Below, in pieces: positions 9,808 through 19,564 of a stretch of 64,000 nt of DNA. Below the pieces are notes generated by a model, which was given only the letters and a program-made list of their open reading frames with translations, had not been told where the DNA came from and searched no databases. The DNA is from Culex pipiens pallens (Eukaryota > Arthropoda > Insecta > Diptera > Culicidae), in NCBI RefSeq assembly GCF_016801865.2, contig NC_068939.1, forward strand, positions 144,939,190 to 145,003,189, read 5' to 3'. The translations under genes were made by a program, and so were the position numbers. Numbering within the stretch: position 1 is the first letter of the stretch; the number at the start of each line of letters is the position of its first letter.

Positions 9808-12451
9808 GTCCCTCAAGCTGCTGAATTGGAACGCTTGCTCCATTAGGAGGAAGAACTTAGAGCTGGTGGATTTTCTTCGCGAGAAGGAGATCGACGTAGC
9901 TGCCATCACGGAAACTCATCTGAAGCCCGGTGAAAAAGTTTATCTGCAAAACTACAAGATCGCGACGCAGCTCGATAGGACCGCCTCTGGAGGAGGAGGT
10001 GTGCTTGTCGCTGTTCATCGTGATCTCAAGCCACGCCGGCTGCCACACTTCAAGCTGGACATCATCGAGGCCGTTGGGGTGGAAATTCCCACTTCGGTTG
10101 GCCCGGTACTCTTCATTGCTGCATACTGCCCACGTCAGGTGAATTCCAGAGATGGTTCAGCAGCAAAACTGAAGAGCGATATCCAGAAGCTGACACGGCG
10201 GAGCGCAAAGTACATCATCGCTGGTGACCTCAACGCGAAGCATGAAGTTTGGGGCAACAGCAGGAGGAATCGGAACGGAGTGATTCTGCACAACGATATG
10301 CAAAACGGATACTACAACGTTGTGAGTCCGGATCGTCCAACGAGAGTGGCTCGGTCTGGGAATCACTCAATCATCGACTTCTTCATTACCAATATGGCTG
10401 AGAACGTGGCTCATCCTGAGGTGTTTGAAGAGTTGAGTTCTGATCACTATCCGGTGGTTGTGGAGGTTGGAGCTTCCGTTACTCCGCAGCGGCAACCAAC
10501 CCGGAAAGATTACCACAACGTTGACTGGCAGCAGTTTCAGCAAGTGGTCGACAGCAACATCGACTATGATCAACACCCGGAAACTTCTGCCGACATTGAT
10601 CGTTCGCTGGAGGTAATCCAGCAGGCTATCAACCAAGCAGAGGCTGCCAACGTTCGGGAGGTTCCTGTTAATTTTAAGGTAACTGATATTGACGTAGATA
10701 CTAAACACTTGATTAGACTTAGGAATGTTTATAGGAGACAATATCAACGGACTGGGGACTATGACAAAAAGATTTCAGTGAACAATTTGAACAAAATCAT
10801 ACAAGACCGACTTGACAATATCAGAAATCAAGAATTTTCAAAACATGTAAGCCAGCTTGGGAATTATTCAAAACCATTTTGGAAACTTTCAAAAGTTCTT
10901 AAAAACAAACCAAAGCCTATTCCTCCTCTTATTGTTGAGGATTCTCCTTTGATTACATCCGAGGAAAAGGCAAATGCACTTGGGCTTCATTTTGTTAGTT
11001 CACATAATCTTGGCGCTTCCATGACCAGCCGTAAAGAAACATCAGTTGCCAATAGTATTTCAACAGTCAATGACTCTACCTTTGAATTTCCTGCAGATTC
11101 CTATGTTTCTGGTGAGGAAGTCAAAGTTGCAGTAAAACAAATGAAAAATATGAAAGCTCCTGGCTTTGATAACATTTTTAATCTGGTGTTGAAAAAACAG
11201 AGTGATCAGTTCTTTCAACATCTAGCCAATATTTTCAATAAATGTTTGCAACTTGGTTACTTCCCCACCAATTGGAAACTGGGCAAAGTCATACCAATTT
11301 TGAAGCCTCAAAAAGATCCAACATCGCCAACAAGTTATCGTCCCATTAGTCTTTTGAGTAGTCTGTCCAAACTCTTTGAGAAGGTCATCTATTCAAGGCT
11401 TTTGGATTTTACCAACGATAATAATATAATTTTGAATGAGCAGTTTGGCTTCCGAAAGGGACATAATACTGCTCATCAGCTTACGAGAGTAACCAAAATC
11501 ATCAAGCAGAACAAGCTTGAGTCTAAATCAACTGCTATGGCTTTGTTGGATGTTGAGAAGGCTTTTGACAATGTTTGGCATGATGGTTTGATACATAAAC
11601 TGTATTTATACGGTTTTCCAATGTATCTTATCAAAATTATCCAGCACTATCTTTCGGAGAGATCGTTCAAGGTTTTTCTGAATGGGATTGCTTCTGGATT
11701 ATTCAACATTGATGCTGGGGTTCCCCAAGGAAGTATTCTTGGCCCACTTCTGTACAATATTTTTACATCTGATTTGCCTACTCTTCCTGGTAATGGTGTG
11801 TTGTCACTTTTTGCTGATGACACTGCCGTTATTTATAAGGGTAAAATAACCAGATATTTAGTTGGCCGTCTTCAGAAGGGTCTTGACGTTCTTTCCGTAT
11901 ACTTTGGCGACTGGAAAATTCGCATAAATGCAGCCAAAACTCAAACCATCATTTTTCCACTTTCTAAATCGGCCAGATTTGTCCCAAAGGATGATGTTTT
12001 GATTAAAATGAATGATGTTTCAATACCCTGGTCAAAGGAAGTTGTCTATTTAGGTCTCATACTTGACTCGAAACTTTTGTTTCGGCAGCATGTAGATAAA
12101 ATATTGAACAAATGCAGCATTCTCATCAGGTGTTTGTATCCTTTAATTAACAGAAAATCAAAGCTATCTTTGAAAAATAAGTTAGCAGTTTACAAACAAA
12201 TAATTTACCCAGTTATTGAGTATGCAGTACCTGTTTGGGAGTGTTGCGCTAGAACTCATAAATTGAAGCTCCAGCGTGTCCAAAACAAGGTACTCAAAAT
12301 GGTTTTGAATGTTCCTGGCTGGACAAGATCAAGTCAGGTTCATGAATTAGCAGAAGTTAAAATGTTGGATCAGAAGATTCAAGAAAAATGTTTGAAATTC
12401 AGGGAAAAATGTGCAATTTCTGAATACCCCTTGATTCAAGGATTGGTTTAG
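9797..12451 (+). CDS. Retrotransposon ORF2 (APE-type endonuclease plus reverse transcriptase)
   Basis: 884 aa, uninterrupted. Residues about 5-225 form an exonuclease-endonuclease-phosphatase (APE-like) domain: LNWNACS near the start, the catalytic Glu in ITETHL, GDLNAKH at about 143-149 and SSDHYPV at about 214-220. The reverse transcriptase spans about 430-760, with KAPGFDNI, SYRPISLLS, FGFRKGHNT, DVEKAFDNVWH, GVPQGSILGPLLYNIF and the catalytic FADD at about 672-675. The C-terminal LKLQRVQNKVLKMVL block is typical of Jockey-clade elements. No RNase H is evident. Catalytic residues appear intact. The protein nicks DNA and copies the element RNA into the target. Confidence 0.95.
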   Translation: MDRRSLKLLNWNACSIRRKNLELVDFLREKEIDVAAITETHLKPGEKVYLQNYKIATQLDRTASGGGGVLVAVHRDLKPRRLPHFKLDIIEAVGVEIPTSVGPVLFIAAYCPRQVNSRDGSAAKLKSDIQKLTRRSAKYIIAGDLNAKHEVWGNSRRNRNGVILHNDMQNGYYNVVSPDRPTRVARSGNHSIIDFFITNMAENVAHPEVFEELSSDHYPVVVEVGASVTPQRQPTRKDYHNVDWQQFQQVVDSNIDYDQHPETSADIDRSLEVIQQAINQAEAANVREVPVNFKVTDIDVDTKHLIRLRNVYRRQYQRTGDYDKKISVNNLNKIIQDRLDNIRNQEFSKHVSQLGNYSKPFWKLSKVLKNKPKPIPPLIVEDSPLITSEEKANALGLHFVSSHNLGASMTSRKETSVANSISTVNDSTFEFPADSYVSGEEVKVAVKQMKNMKAPGFDNIFNLVLKKQSDQFFQHLANIFNKCLQLGYFPTNWKLGKVIPILKPQKDPTSPTSYRPISLLSSLSKLFEKVIYSRLLDFTNDNNIILNEQFGFRKGHNTAHQLTRVTKIIKQNKLESKSTAMALLDVEKAFDNVWHDGLIHKLYLYGFPMYLIKIIQHYLSERSFKVFLNGIASGLFNIDAGVPQGSILGPLLYNIFTSDLPTLPGNGVLSLFADDTAVIYKGKITRYLVGRLQKGLDVLSVYFGDWKIRINAAKTQTIIFPLSKSARFVPKDDVLIKMNDVSIPWSKEVVYLGLILDSKLLFRQHVDKILNKCSILIRCLYPLINRKSKLSLKNKLAVYKQIIYPVIEYAVPVWECCARTHKLKLQRVQNKVLKMVLNVPGWTRSSQVHELAEVKMLDQKIQEKCLKFREKCAISEYPLIQGLV

Positions 12452-12680
12452 TTTATTGTAAGTTTAAGTTAGTTTTAGGTTAGGTTATGTTTTCTTAACA
12501 TTTTTTTTTTTCCTCTTTGTACCTAGTGTTACAAAAATGATAAATCATATACTTTTAAAGCTATAAAAATGAACAGTGTTTAAATCACGAAAAGCAAACT
12601 AAAGCTGAAGAGCCACAGCTGACCACTTATTATGTAAACCAAATGTAATTATTATAAGAAAGATTCAATAAAGTATATTT

Positions 12681-12710
<30 letters not shown>

Positions 12711-12713
<3 letters not shown>

Positions 12714-12867
12714 AATTTAAGAATTTAAGAATTTAAGAATTTAAGAATTTAAGAATTTAAGAATTTAAGAATTTAAGAATTTAAGAATTTAAGAATTTGA
12801 GAATTTAAGAATTTAAGAATTTAAGAATTTAAGAATTTAAGAATTTAAGAATTTAAGAATTTGAGAA
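12711..12867. repeat. AAGAATTT array, continuation after the Jockey insertion
   Basis: About 19 units of AAGAATTT directly follow the poly(A) tail. Two visible variants read GAATTTGAG. It ends at the family A element. Confidence 0.9.
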
Positions 12868-13194
12868 TTGGGTACTAAAGCCCTATGTCCATTTTTATGT
12901 ACAACGGTAAAAAACACGATTAAAAACCATTTCTGATCACTTTTTTTCATTTTAATGCAAAAAAAATTTTTTGACTAGACAACATTTTATCGATGGATCA
13001 ACTATGGTCCCCTTGGAACGAGCTGTCAAGTAGGAGCTTTTCTGTCAAAAAGGACCGCGAGGTTAATTTTTCAAAATTGATTTATAAATCCATTTTAAAC
13101 TCTTTGTGGTCGTACAAAGTGTCATTGTGCTCAGAAAAATAAACTTTATCGCTGTTAACAATAATATCAGCAATCTAAGCTTCATTTTAGGACC
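12868..13194 (-). mobile_element. Family A TIR element (TTGGGTMCTAAA), copy 1
   Basis: It begins TTGGGTACTAAAGCCC and ends CATTTTAGGACC, the complement of the family's other end (GGGTCCTAAAATG). The interior includes CTTGACAG-like and GGTCCCCTTGGAACGAGC blocks shared with copies at 13425-14200, 52161-52443 and 52555-52820. It sits inside the AAGAATTT array, which resumes on its right with GAATTTAAG. Confidence 0.75.
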
Positions 13195-13426
13195 GAATTT
13201 AAGAATTTAAGAATTTAAGAATTTAAGAATTTAAGAATTTAAGAATTTAAGAATTTAAGAATTTAAGAATTTAAGAATTTAAGAATTTAAGAATTTAAGA
13301 ATTTAAGAATTTAAGAATTTAAGAATTTAAGAATTTAAGAATTTAAGAATTTAAGAATTTAAGAATTTAAGAATTTAAGAATTTAAGAATTTAAGAATTT
13401 AAGAATTTAAGAATTTAAGAATTTAA
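13195..13426. repeat. AAGAATTT array between two inverted family A copies
   Basis: About 29 units with no visible mismatch. They lie between family A copy 1 (reverse) and copy 2 (forward), so the whole 12.87-14.2 kb block is a large inverted repeat with the array in the loop. Confidence 0.9.
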
Positions 13427-13448
13427 AATGAAGCTTAGATTGCTGATA

Positions 13449-13814
13449 TTGTGCGTATTCCCGAGAAAGACACGCGGCATACCAGGCTCGAAACGACGCA
13501 CCGCACTTTCGGCAAATGCTCGCTGTCAAATCCCATACTGGGCGTTTTGTTTTTGTTGATCTTCTTTTTCGAATCGCTTGCCATTGTTGCCAGGTACGTT
13601 TTATACTGAAAGTGCAAAAAATCGCTGGCAACAATGTCTATCGAGAAATTAAAAAGAAGGATGTGAGCCGGTAACATGGAGTGAAACTTTCACAGCTGTC
13701 ATGGAATATTTCACAGCAGCTTGACAGAAAGTTTAACTCCATGTTGCACTTTTAATTTCTCGATGGCATATTCTGAAATGCCGCGCGGTGTGTACATTTG
13801 AAAGAAACGGACAA
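13449..13814. mobile_element. Family B TIR element, copy 2, itself interrupted
   Basis: It runs from TTGTGCGTATTCCCG to GAAACGGACAA with TA on both sides. The uninterrupted family A sequence GATATTATTG shows that TA was duplicated on insertion. A smaller inverted-repeat element (13640-13764) sits within it. Confidence 0.8.
13640..13764. mobile_element. Small foldback element (TCGAGAAATTAAAA), third nesting level
   Basis: The inverted ends are ATCGAGAAATTAAAA and TTTTAATTTCTCGAT, with internal inverted AACTCCATG and CATGGAGT-like blocks. The other two family B copies lack this stretch. A partial relative ends at 52160, next to family A copy 3. Confidence 0.65.
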
Positions 13815-14099
13815 TATTATTGTTTACAGCGATAAAGCTTATTTTTCTGAGTACAATGGCCCTTTGTACGAACACAAAGAGTTTAAAATGGATTTTTAAA
13901 TCAATTTTGAAAGATTAACCTCGCGGTCCTTCTTGACAGAAAAGCTCCTACTTGACAGCTCGTTTTAAGGGGACCATAGTTGGTTCATCGTAAAAATGTT
14001 GTCTTGTCAACATTTTTTTTTTTTGCATTAAAATGAAAAAAAGTGATCAGAAATGGTTTTTAATCGTGTTTTTTAACGTTGTACATAAAAATTTGCATA

Positions 14100-14184
14100 C
14101 ACTCAAAGTCAGAAGTATCCCTCAAAAGGGTACTTTCAATCCTCAAAATGGTATCCTCAATAGGATACTTTTTACTTTGAGTGT
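14100..14184. mobile_element. 85-bp TIR element (CACTCAAAG) with TA duplication
   Basis: It begins CACTCAAAGTCAGAAGTATCC-like and ends AAGTATCC-complement plus ACTTTGAGTG, flanked by TA. The undisturbed family A copies lack it. A related left end occurs at 49661. Confidence 0.7.
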
Positions 14185-14200
14185 AGGGCTTTAGTACCCA

Positions 14201-14438
14201 CACGCAGAAAAATATATTGTAGAATCAGCCTGTACGAGGTTTGCTTCAACAAAATTTTTGTTGAATATATTCAACGCCAATTTTGCGTTGAAACAAACCT
14301 TAATTTTCTCAATTCAAACAAAATCTTTTGTTGTTTTGAAAAAGTTGCTTTGGCGTTTAGCGTTGATTCAACAAAAATCTTGTTTTTCAAATCAACAAAA
14401 CGTTTAGTTGATTCAAATATGCATTATTTTTCTGCGTG
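14201..14438. mobile_element. Short CACGCAGAAAAAT TIR element
   Basis: It has the same termini and the same TTGTTGAATCAAC-rich sub-terminal sequence as the 1.25-kb element at 6270-7516, but no internal cassette. It ends about 210 bp upstream of the likely RpS6 start site. Confidence 0.7.
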
Positions 14439-14650
14439 AAATTAAAATTTGATATCGCAGGTATTTTCGGGTTGCAGAATTTCGCTGAACTTTTCCAACC
14501 AACATTCGTTCAGCGTGCATTTATTTTTCCCATCTTCGAAAAGCTTTCGAATGCGGCGCCGCCTCAACTGTCACTCGCTTATTTTGACAGACGGAAAACG
14601 GAAGTTTGGCATTCTGGTACCTCCTTCGGCGCAGCGCTTCAATTTGACAG

Positions 14651-14691
14651 CCTTTTTACTCTCCGCGAGTGTATGGAAATAGACGTGTAAA
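14651..14691 (+). promoter_or_regulatory. RpS6: RpS6 start region with TOP-like tract
   Basis: A pyrimidine run CCTTTTTACTCTCC lies about 40 nt before the RpS6 ATG, following GACAG. This is the expected TOP start of a ribosomal-protein mRNA. The precise start base is inferred. Confidence 0.5.
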
Positions 14692-16228
14692 ATGAAGGTA
14701 CGGGTCGAATTTGGCGAAAATTTCCGCATTAAATGGCGATTCGAGAGTTCGATTGAGGCAAAATGTTGAAACCGAGTGGCGGGTGTGTGATTTGGTTGGG
14801 GGTTTGGTGGTGGTCGGGTGGAATCGACGGTGAAATCTGCGGTCGGATTCCCCGGGCGGTGTTCAACGCGTGTGCGGCAAAGAGCCAAGTTGTTGTTGGT
14901 TTTGGGTTGTGCGTGAAGAGGGGTACGGGGGAAGATGCATCCCCGGAACCGGAGTGATGAAATGGGACAGAAGTGACGACGGGGGTATAAACAGGAGTGT
15001 GTGTTCATGGCCTTCCGCGATCGGTTTCAATATTTTTGTTTTGAATAACCTCTTTGCAAAATGGTGATTGTTGACACTGTTGACGGTTTTTGTTTTTCTT
15101 GTTTCTCGGCAGCTGAACGTTTCTTTTCCCGCTACGGGGGCCCAGAAGACCATCGAGGTCATGGATGACCACATCCTGCGCCACTTTTACGACAAGCGCA
15201 TGGGTGCGGAAATCGGCGCCGACCATCTCGGAGATGACTGGAAGGGATACGTCTTCAAGATTGCCGGTGGCAACGACAAGCAGGGCTTCCCGATGAAGCA
15301 GGGAGTGTTGACCAACAGTAAGTGACCCCGATGCAACTGGTGGACGTGAACTGATTGTCCGCTCTCTTTATCTATTTCAGCCCGTGTCCGTCTGCTGCTG
15401 AAGAAGGGCCATTCGTGCTACCGTCCGCGTCGTACCGGTGAGCGCAAGCGCAAGTCGGTCCGCGGTTGCATCGTCGACCAGAACCTGTCGGCGCTGGCGC
15501 TGATCATCCTGAGGAAGGGTGAGAAGGACATTCCCGGACTGACCGATACGACCGTGCCCCGTCGTCTTGGACCGAAGCGTGCGACCAACATCCGCAAGCT
15601 GTACAACCTGACCAAGGAGGACGATGTGCGTCAGTTTGTGGTCAAGCGCCCGCTGCCGGAGAAGGACGGCAAGAAGGCCAAGTCCAAGGCGCCGAAGATC
15701 CAGCGTCTGATCACGCCGGTGGTGCTGCAGCGCAAGAGACATCGTCTCGCCATCAAGAAGCGTCGCGTTGAGTCCCGCAAGGAGGCCGCGTCCGAGTACC
15801 TGAAGGTGCTGGCTCTGCGCCGCCGCCAGGAGCGTATCCGCCGCCGGTCCCGACTGTCGTCGATGCGTGACTCGCGCAGCTCGGTCGGCTCCGAGAAGGA
15901 GAAGGACAAGGCCGCCGTCAAGGCTGCCAAGAAGGTCGCCAAGAAGGAGGCCAAGAAGGAAGTCAAGAAGGTGACCGAAGCCGCCAAGAAGCGCGACGAG
16001 GCCAAGACCGCCAAGAAGTCCGACGGCAAGAAGGGCGACTCCGCCAAGCCGAAGGCCGAGGCTGGCAAGAAGGCTGCCGCCGGCGACAAGAAGGAGAAGA
16101 AGGTCGTGAAGAAGGACGGAGCGGCCGGAGCCAAGAAGGAGGCGCCCAAGAGGAAACCGGAGGCGGCCAAGGGTGGCGATGCCAGCGCGGCCAAGAAGGA
16201 GAAGAAACAGAAGAAGGAGAAGAAGTAA
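14692..16228 (+). CDS. RpS6: 40S ribosomal protein S6 (eS6) with mosquito-type C-terminal extension
   Basis: The CDS joins 14692-14697 (ATG AAG only), 15113-15317 and 15381-16228: 1059 nt, 352 aa. Donors are GTACGG and GTAAGT, acceptors CGGCAG and TTTCAG, and phases agree. The core is canonical eS6: NVSFPATGAQK, GNDKQGFPMKQGVLTN, GHSCYRPRRTGERKRKSVRG and KKGEKDIPGLTDTTVPRRLG, then the RRRSRLSSMRDSRSS segment that corresponds to the S6-kinase target serines. About 100 further residues of Lys/Ala/Glu repeats (KKAKK, KKEAKKEVKK, GDKKEKKVVKK) resemble histone H1 tails. Such extensions are known in mosquito S6. eS6 sits in the 40S subunit and is phosphorylated by S6 kinase. Confidence 0.97.
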
Positions 16229-17275
16229 AGAAGCGGCCCCGGGCTGGCGCTTTTTGTAATTTAATCTTAATGATAAACACAAAAATACAGAGTTAAGAAA
16301 ACACCTTCAACAGAAACCCAGGACGTGTTTGTGTTTGTGCCGCGGTCGGTGGTGACCGGCAAGTTCCAATATTCCTCTGCTGTGCGCGCGCGCTGTACGA
16401 TGATGGTTGAGTAGAAATGCTAAACGTAAAAAACACGCGAAAGTGGGCTCGTTTTGTTGTCCGAACTTGGTCCCTTTTGGTTCTGCTGTTTTGTGTTCAA
16501 ATCCAAGAAAATCTTATTCTGGTTTCGTACGCTTTTACCAGGAATGTCCAGCGAGTCAAACTGCACTTATCTTGTTTTGTAGAAAAACTTGATACATATT
16601 TCTTTTTGTTGTTGCAAAGCTTTTTTACTTTGCCAAAACTTTCAAAGAAATTTGCTTGCTCATTTACAATTCGATTTGTGTGTTGTCAAGTTTACATTAT
16701 GTAGGGTAAATATGCTCATTTTAATCACTCTAAGCCGTTCGACCGATTCTCATCACTTTGCAATTTTCCGCTATTAAATCAACATTTTCAGATGTATCAA
16801 CAATGAAAAGTTGCTTGCTCACTTTTGTTTGAGCTATTTCATACTTTGGAACAGTCAAAAATACTTTATGAAAGCTGTAGTTTATGATCAAAGTGTTGAT
16901 AGGCCGATAATAGAAATAGGCTGAGAAAGGGTATAGTTCCCCTACATCTAGGATCACTTTACTTTCTCCAATTTATCCTAAATATTCCTTAATTTTTTTT
17001 TTAAAAGGAGCTTTTTTGTGTTGTTTTTTCTGAGTTATTGTTCAGACCACCAAACCATCTGGAGTAAAACCTGCAAAACTAGCGATTTAAGCCTTATTTT
17101 ATAATACAGTAGGTGAAATCACAGACAAAAAGACGTAAATTCTCCACCAGTCAAGAATTAACGGCCAATTTAAAGGATCAGTAAATTCACCACAGCCATT
17201 TTAAATTCACCACTGCTTATTTAGGGTGGCCACTCATGTCGGGAATTTGCCTTAATCGGGAAAAAGCCGAAAATT
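16229..17275. other. RpS6 3' UTR and spacer
   Basis: The 3' UTR follows the stop. I see no perfect AATAAA close by (ATAAAC occurs near 16272). From about 16707 the sequence looks like dispersed-repeat material (TAGGGTAAATATGCTC...GGGTATAGTTCCCCTA), with weak inverted ends. Confidence 0.35.
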
Positions 17276-17277
17276 TA

Positions 17278-17525
17278 TTGCGCGTATTCCCGAAAAAGAC
17301 ACGCGGCATAACAGCCTCGAAACGACGCGCCGCACTTTCGGCAAATGCGCGCTGTCAAATCCCATACTGTGCGTTTTGTTTTTGTTGATCTTCTTCTTCG
17401 AATTGCATGACATTGTTGCCGGGAATGTTTTTTATTGCACCAAAAGTGCAGAAAATCACTGGCAACAGTGTCTGCGGCACATTCTGAAATGCCGCGCGGC
17501 GTGTATCTTTGAGAGAAACAGACAA
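17278..17525. mobile_element. Family B TIR element, copy 3
   Basis: It runs from TTGCGCGTATTCCCG to GAGAAACAGACAA, flanked by TA. It is uninterrupted, 248 bp, and the best template for the family in this window. ORFs read through it are spurious. Confidence 0.8.
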
Positions 17526-17528
17526 TAA

Positions 17529-18272
17529 CGTGGTGATTATTGCATTCGATCATTTCTCGATTTCTCGATAGTAAGATTACGACTTACCATCGACAAATCT
17601 CGATCTACTATCGACAAATTACGACTTACCATCTAGAAATTACGATCGTAATTATACTGTTGAGAAATTACGATCGTAACTGGTAATACCATTTTTTTTG
17701 ATTTTTTTATTTAAATAAAATCTAAGTAATTTTTTTTAATTTGAAAAAATAACAAAATTGAAAAATCTTAAAGAATTTCTTTTTAAATTTTAAACAATTT
17801 TAAAAATTTCAAAAAAATTTAAAATTTCAAAAATTTCAATAATCTTAAAAATTTTGAAAATTTCAAAAAATTTCCAAAATTTTCAAAAAATTAAAAAATT
17901 TCCAATAATTTCAAAAATTACAAAAAATTCAAAAATACAAAAAAATTAAAAAAAAAGTTAAAAAATTTAAAAAATAAAACGTTTTTTTTAATTTAAATTT
18001 TTTTGAAATTTTTAAAATTTTTGAACATTTTAAAAAAATTGAAAATTTTGAGGTTCCTTGAAAAAAAAAATTAAATTTTGAACCTTTTAATTTTTTTTAA
18101 AATTTTTAGAATTTTTGAAATTTTTAATTGACATTCAATGACAGATCGAGAAATTACGATCGAATGATCTCTATCTACTATCGACAAATTACGACTTACC
18201 ATCGAGAAATCTCGATCGTGAGTCCAGAAATTACGATCGAAACATTACGATCGAATGCAATAATCACGACGT
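17529..18272. mobile_element. Foldback with ATTACGATCG-type internal repeats
   Basis: The outer ends are inverted: GTGATTATTGCATTCGATC on the left, and on the right the complement ending GCAATAATCACGAC. Inside each arm the words AAATTACGATCG, CTATCGACAAATTACGACTT and ACCATCGAGAAAT recur. The middle (about 17690-18120) is poly-A/T-rich with AAAATTTC words. Confidence 0.6.
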
Positions 18273-19560
18273 ATGATTTGTTGCCAAAAAGTTGGGAATC
18301 TCGCTCGAGAATTATTTTCAAACTCTTTTTGGCACTCAACTCAAATTTCAAGCTTTTGTATCTGAAAATGAAAAAAAAAAATGTCAAGACATTAAAAATC
18401 CTTGTAAATATTGGATGATTATAATTAATGATTCTTTAGTTATAATGGCATGCACTGCAGATTTAAGAGATTTTGCAACAATCGTGAAAGTTGTAAAAAG
18501 CGATATTTGACGCAGATTATCATCGAAATTTAAATGAATCAACAGATATTTTGATTTGTTTTGGCTTGAACAAAATTAAAGAGTACAAGTAGAATTTAAA
18601 CAAGAGCAAAACTGGTAAAAATCAATCTAAAAAAGAGCGCAAATTGAAAAATTATCACCAACGTAAAATTATTATTCTGTTCCAATATGGCGGAAATCGT
18701 AAAAACGCGTTTGTAATTAAATAATTCAAAAAAAGATGCATTCCAGCAATTAAGAACTCAATCATAATAAGAATTTGTAAATTAAAAAGAAAACATAAAA
18801 TCAAATGCTCTGAAAATGAAAATAAACTAAACTTTAAAATTTAAAATATTTTTATTAAATCAAAATTTGTAAAAACAATATTTCCAATTTCAAAATTTCA
18901 ATTCAATCAAATTTATATGTCCCTAAATTCTTAAATTTAAAAATCCTTAAGGGTGCACAGCAACCAAGGAAGTTGTTGTCTTCTTTTTCCGGAATTGTCA
19001 AACTTACGGACCCAATCCTGCTACAATTTGAGTGTAAAGATAGTCAAATTTTGTCGTAAATTATGTTGTTCCCGTAGTTTTGAAGATACCAAAATGTCTG
19101 TAACACTTATCTTGGTGCAATAGGTCTGGTTGATGTGTACCGTCAAGTATAGCTTTTTAGTCAAAAAATTACTAACACATTCACACCTGTGCGTGCCACA
19201 GAAGTTGGTATATTTGCATCAGAAATCGCTTTTTTCTTTCTCGCAAAAGTTGTTTGTAAATTATTATTTTTTAGCTGGGCCAAGAACGCCTTATTCCTAA
19301 ATTTGGAATACTTAAATGTCCTTGAATTCTCAAATAACAGAAATTTAGATTACTTTGGAGCATGTCTGGATATTTTAGGATATTTTCGTGATTTGATTAT
19401 TCGGATTGACATTTTGACGAGCACTTCGGATTCCATTCTAGTACGAATTGTTTTAATTTTTTTGAATCCTAGGATTTTTGAAAAATAAATCCAGGAATAA
19501 AATAAAATTGATGCGTTAAAATTTTTGAAAATTTCTTTGTATTAAGTTTCTGCGTTACGT
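18273..19560. other. AT-rich spacer
   Basis: No convincing coding region. A 99-codon ORF at 19189-19488 is hydrophobic and low-complexity, without motifs. The segment at 18960-19170 is more complex and may be an old repeat. Confidence 0.35.
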
Positions 19561-19564
19561 AATA

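Larger units (their letters stand above)
8387..12710 (+). mobile_element. Full-length Jockey-clade non-LTR retrotransposon
   Basis: This is a 4.3-kb element with a 44-nt 5' leader beginning CATTGTTATCCGAGCATTCG. It has two intact overlapping ORFs, a 3' UTR with AATAAA at 12667-12672, and a poly(A) tail of nearly 30 A ending at the array. Both flanks are AAGAATTT repeats, so the target duplication cannot be told apart from the array. Intact ORFs, a long pure A tail and a full 5' end indicate a recent insertion from a probably active lineage. The Jockey-clade assignment rests on the ORF2 motifs, the zinc-knuckle ORF1 and the A tail. The family name is not identified. Confidence 0.92.
13425..14200 (+). 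mobile_element. Family A TIR element, copy 2, with nested insertions
   Basis: It starts at AAAATGAAGCTTAGATTGCTG (the outer GGGTCCT is missing) and ends GGCTTTAGTACCCA. It is interrupted by family B copy 2 (13449-13814) and by a small TA-flanked element (14100-14184). With those removed it aligns in reverse complement to 12868-13194. Confidence 0.7.

Noticed and set aside
7877..13426. CRISPR-like array
   Set aside because: The 8-bp units are contiguous with no spacers, in a eukaryotic context. It is a tandem satellite.
15377..16282. 301-codon minus-strand ORF over RpS6
   Set aside because: It is the antisense shadow of RpS6 exon 3, with Leu-rich composition produced by the Lys codons on the other strand.
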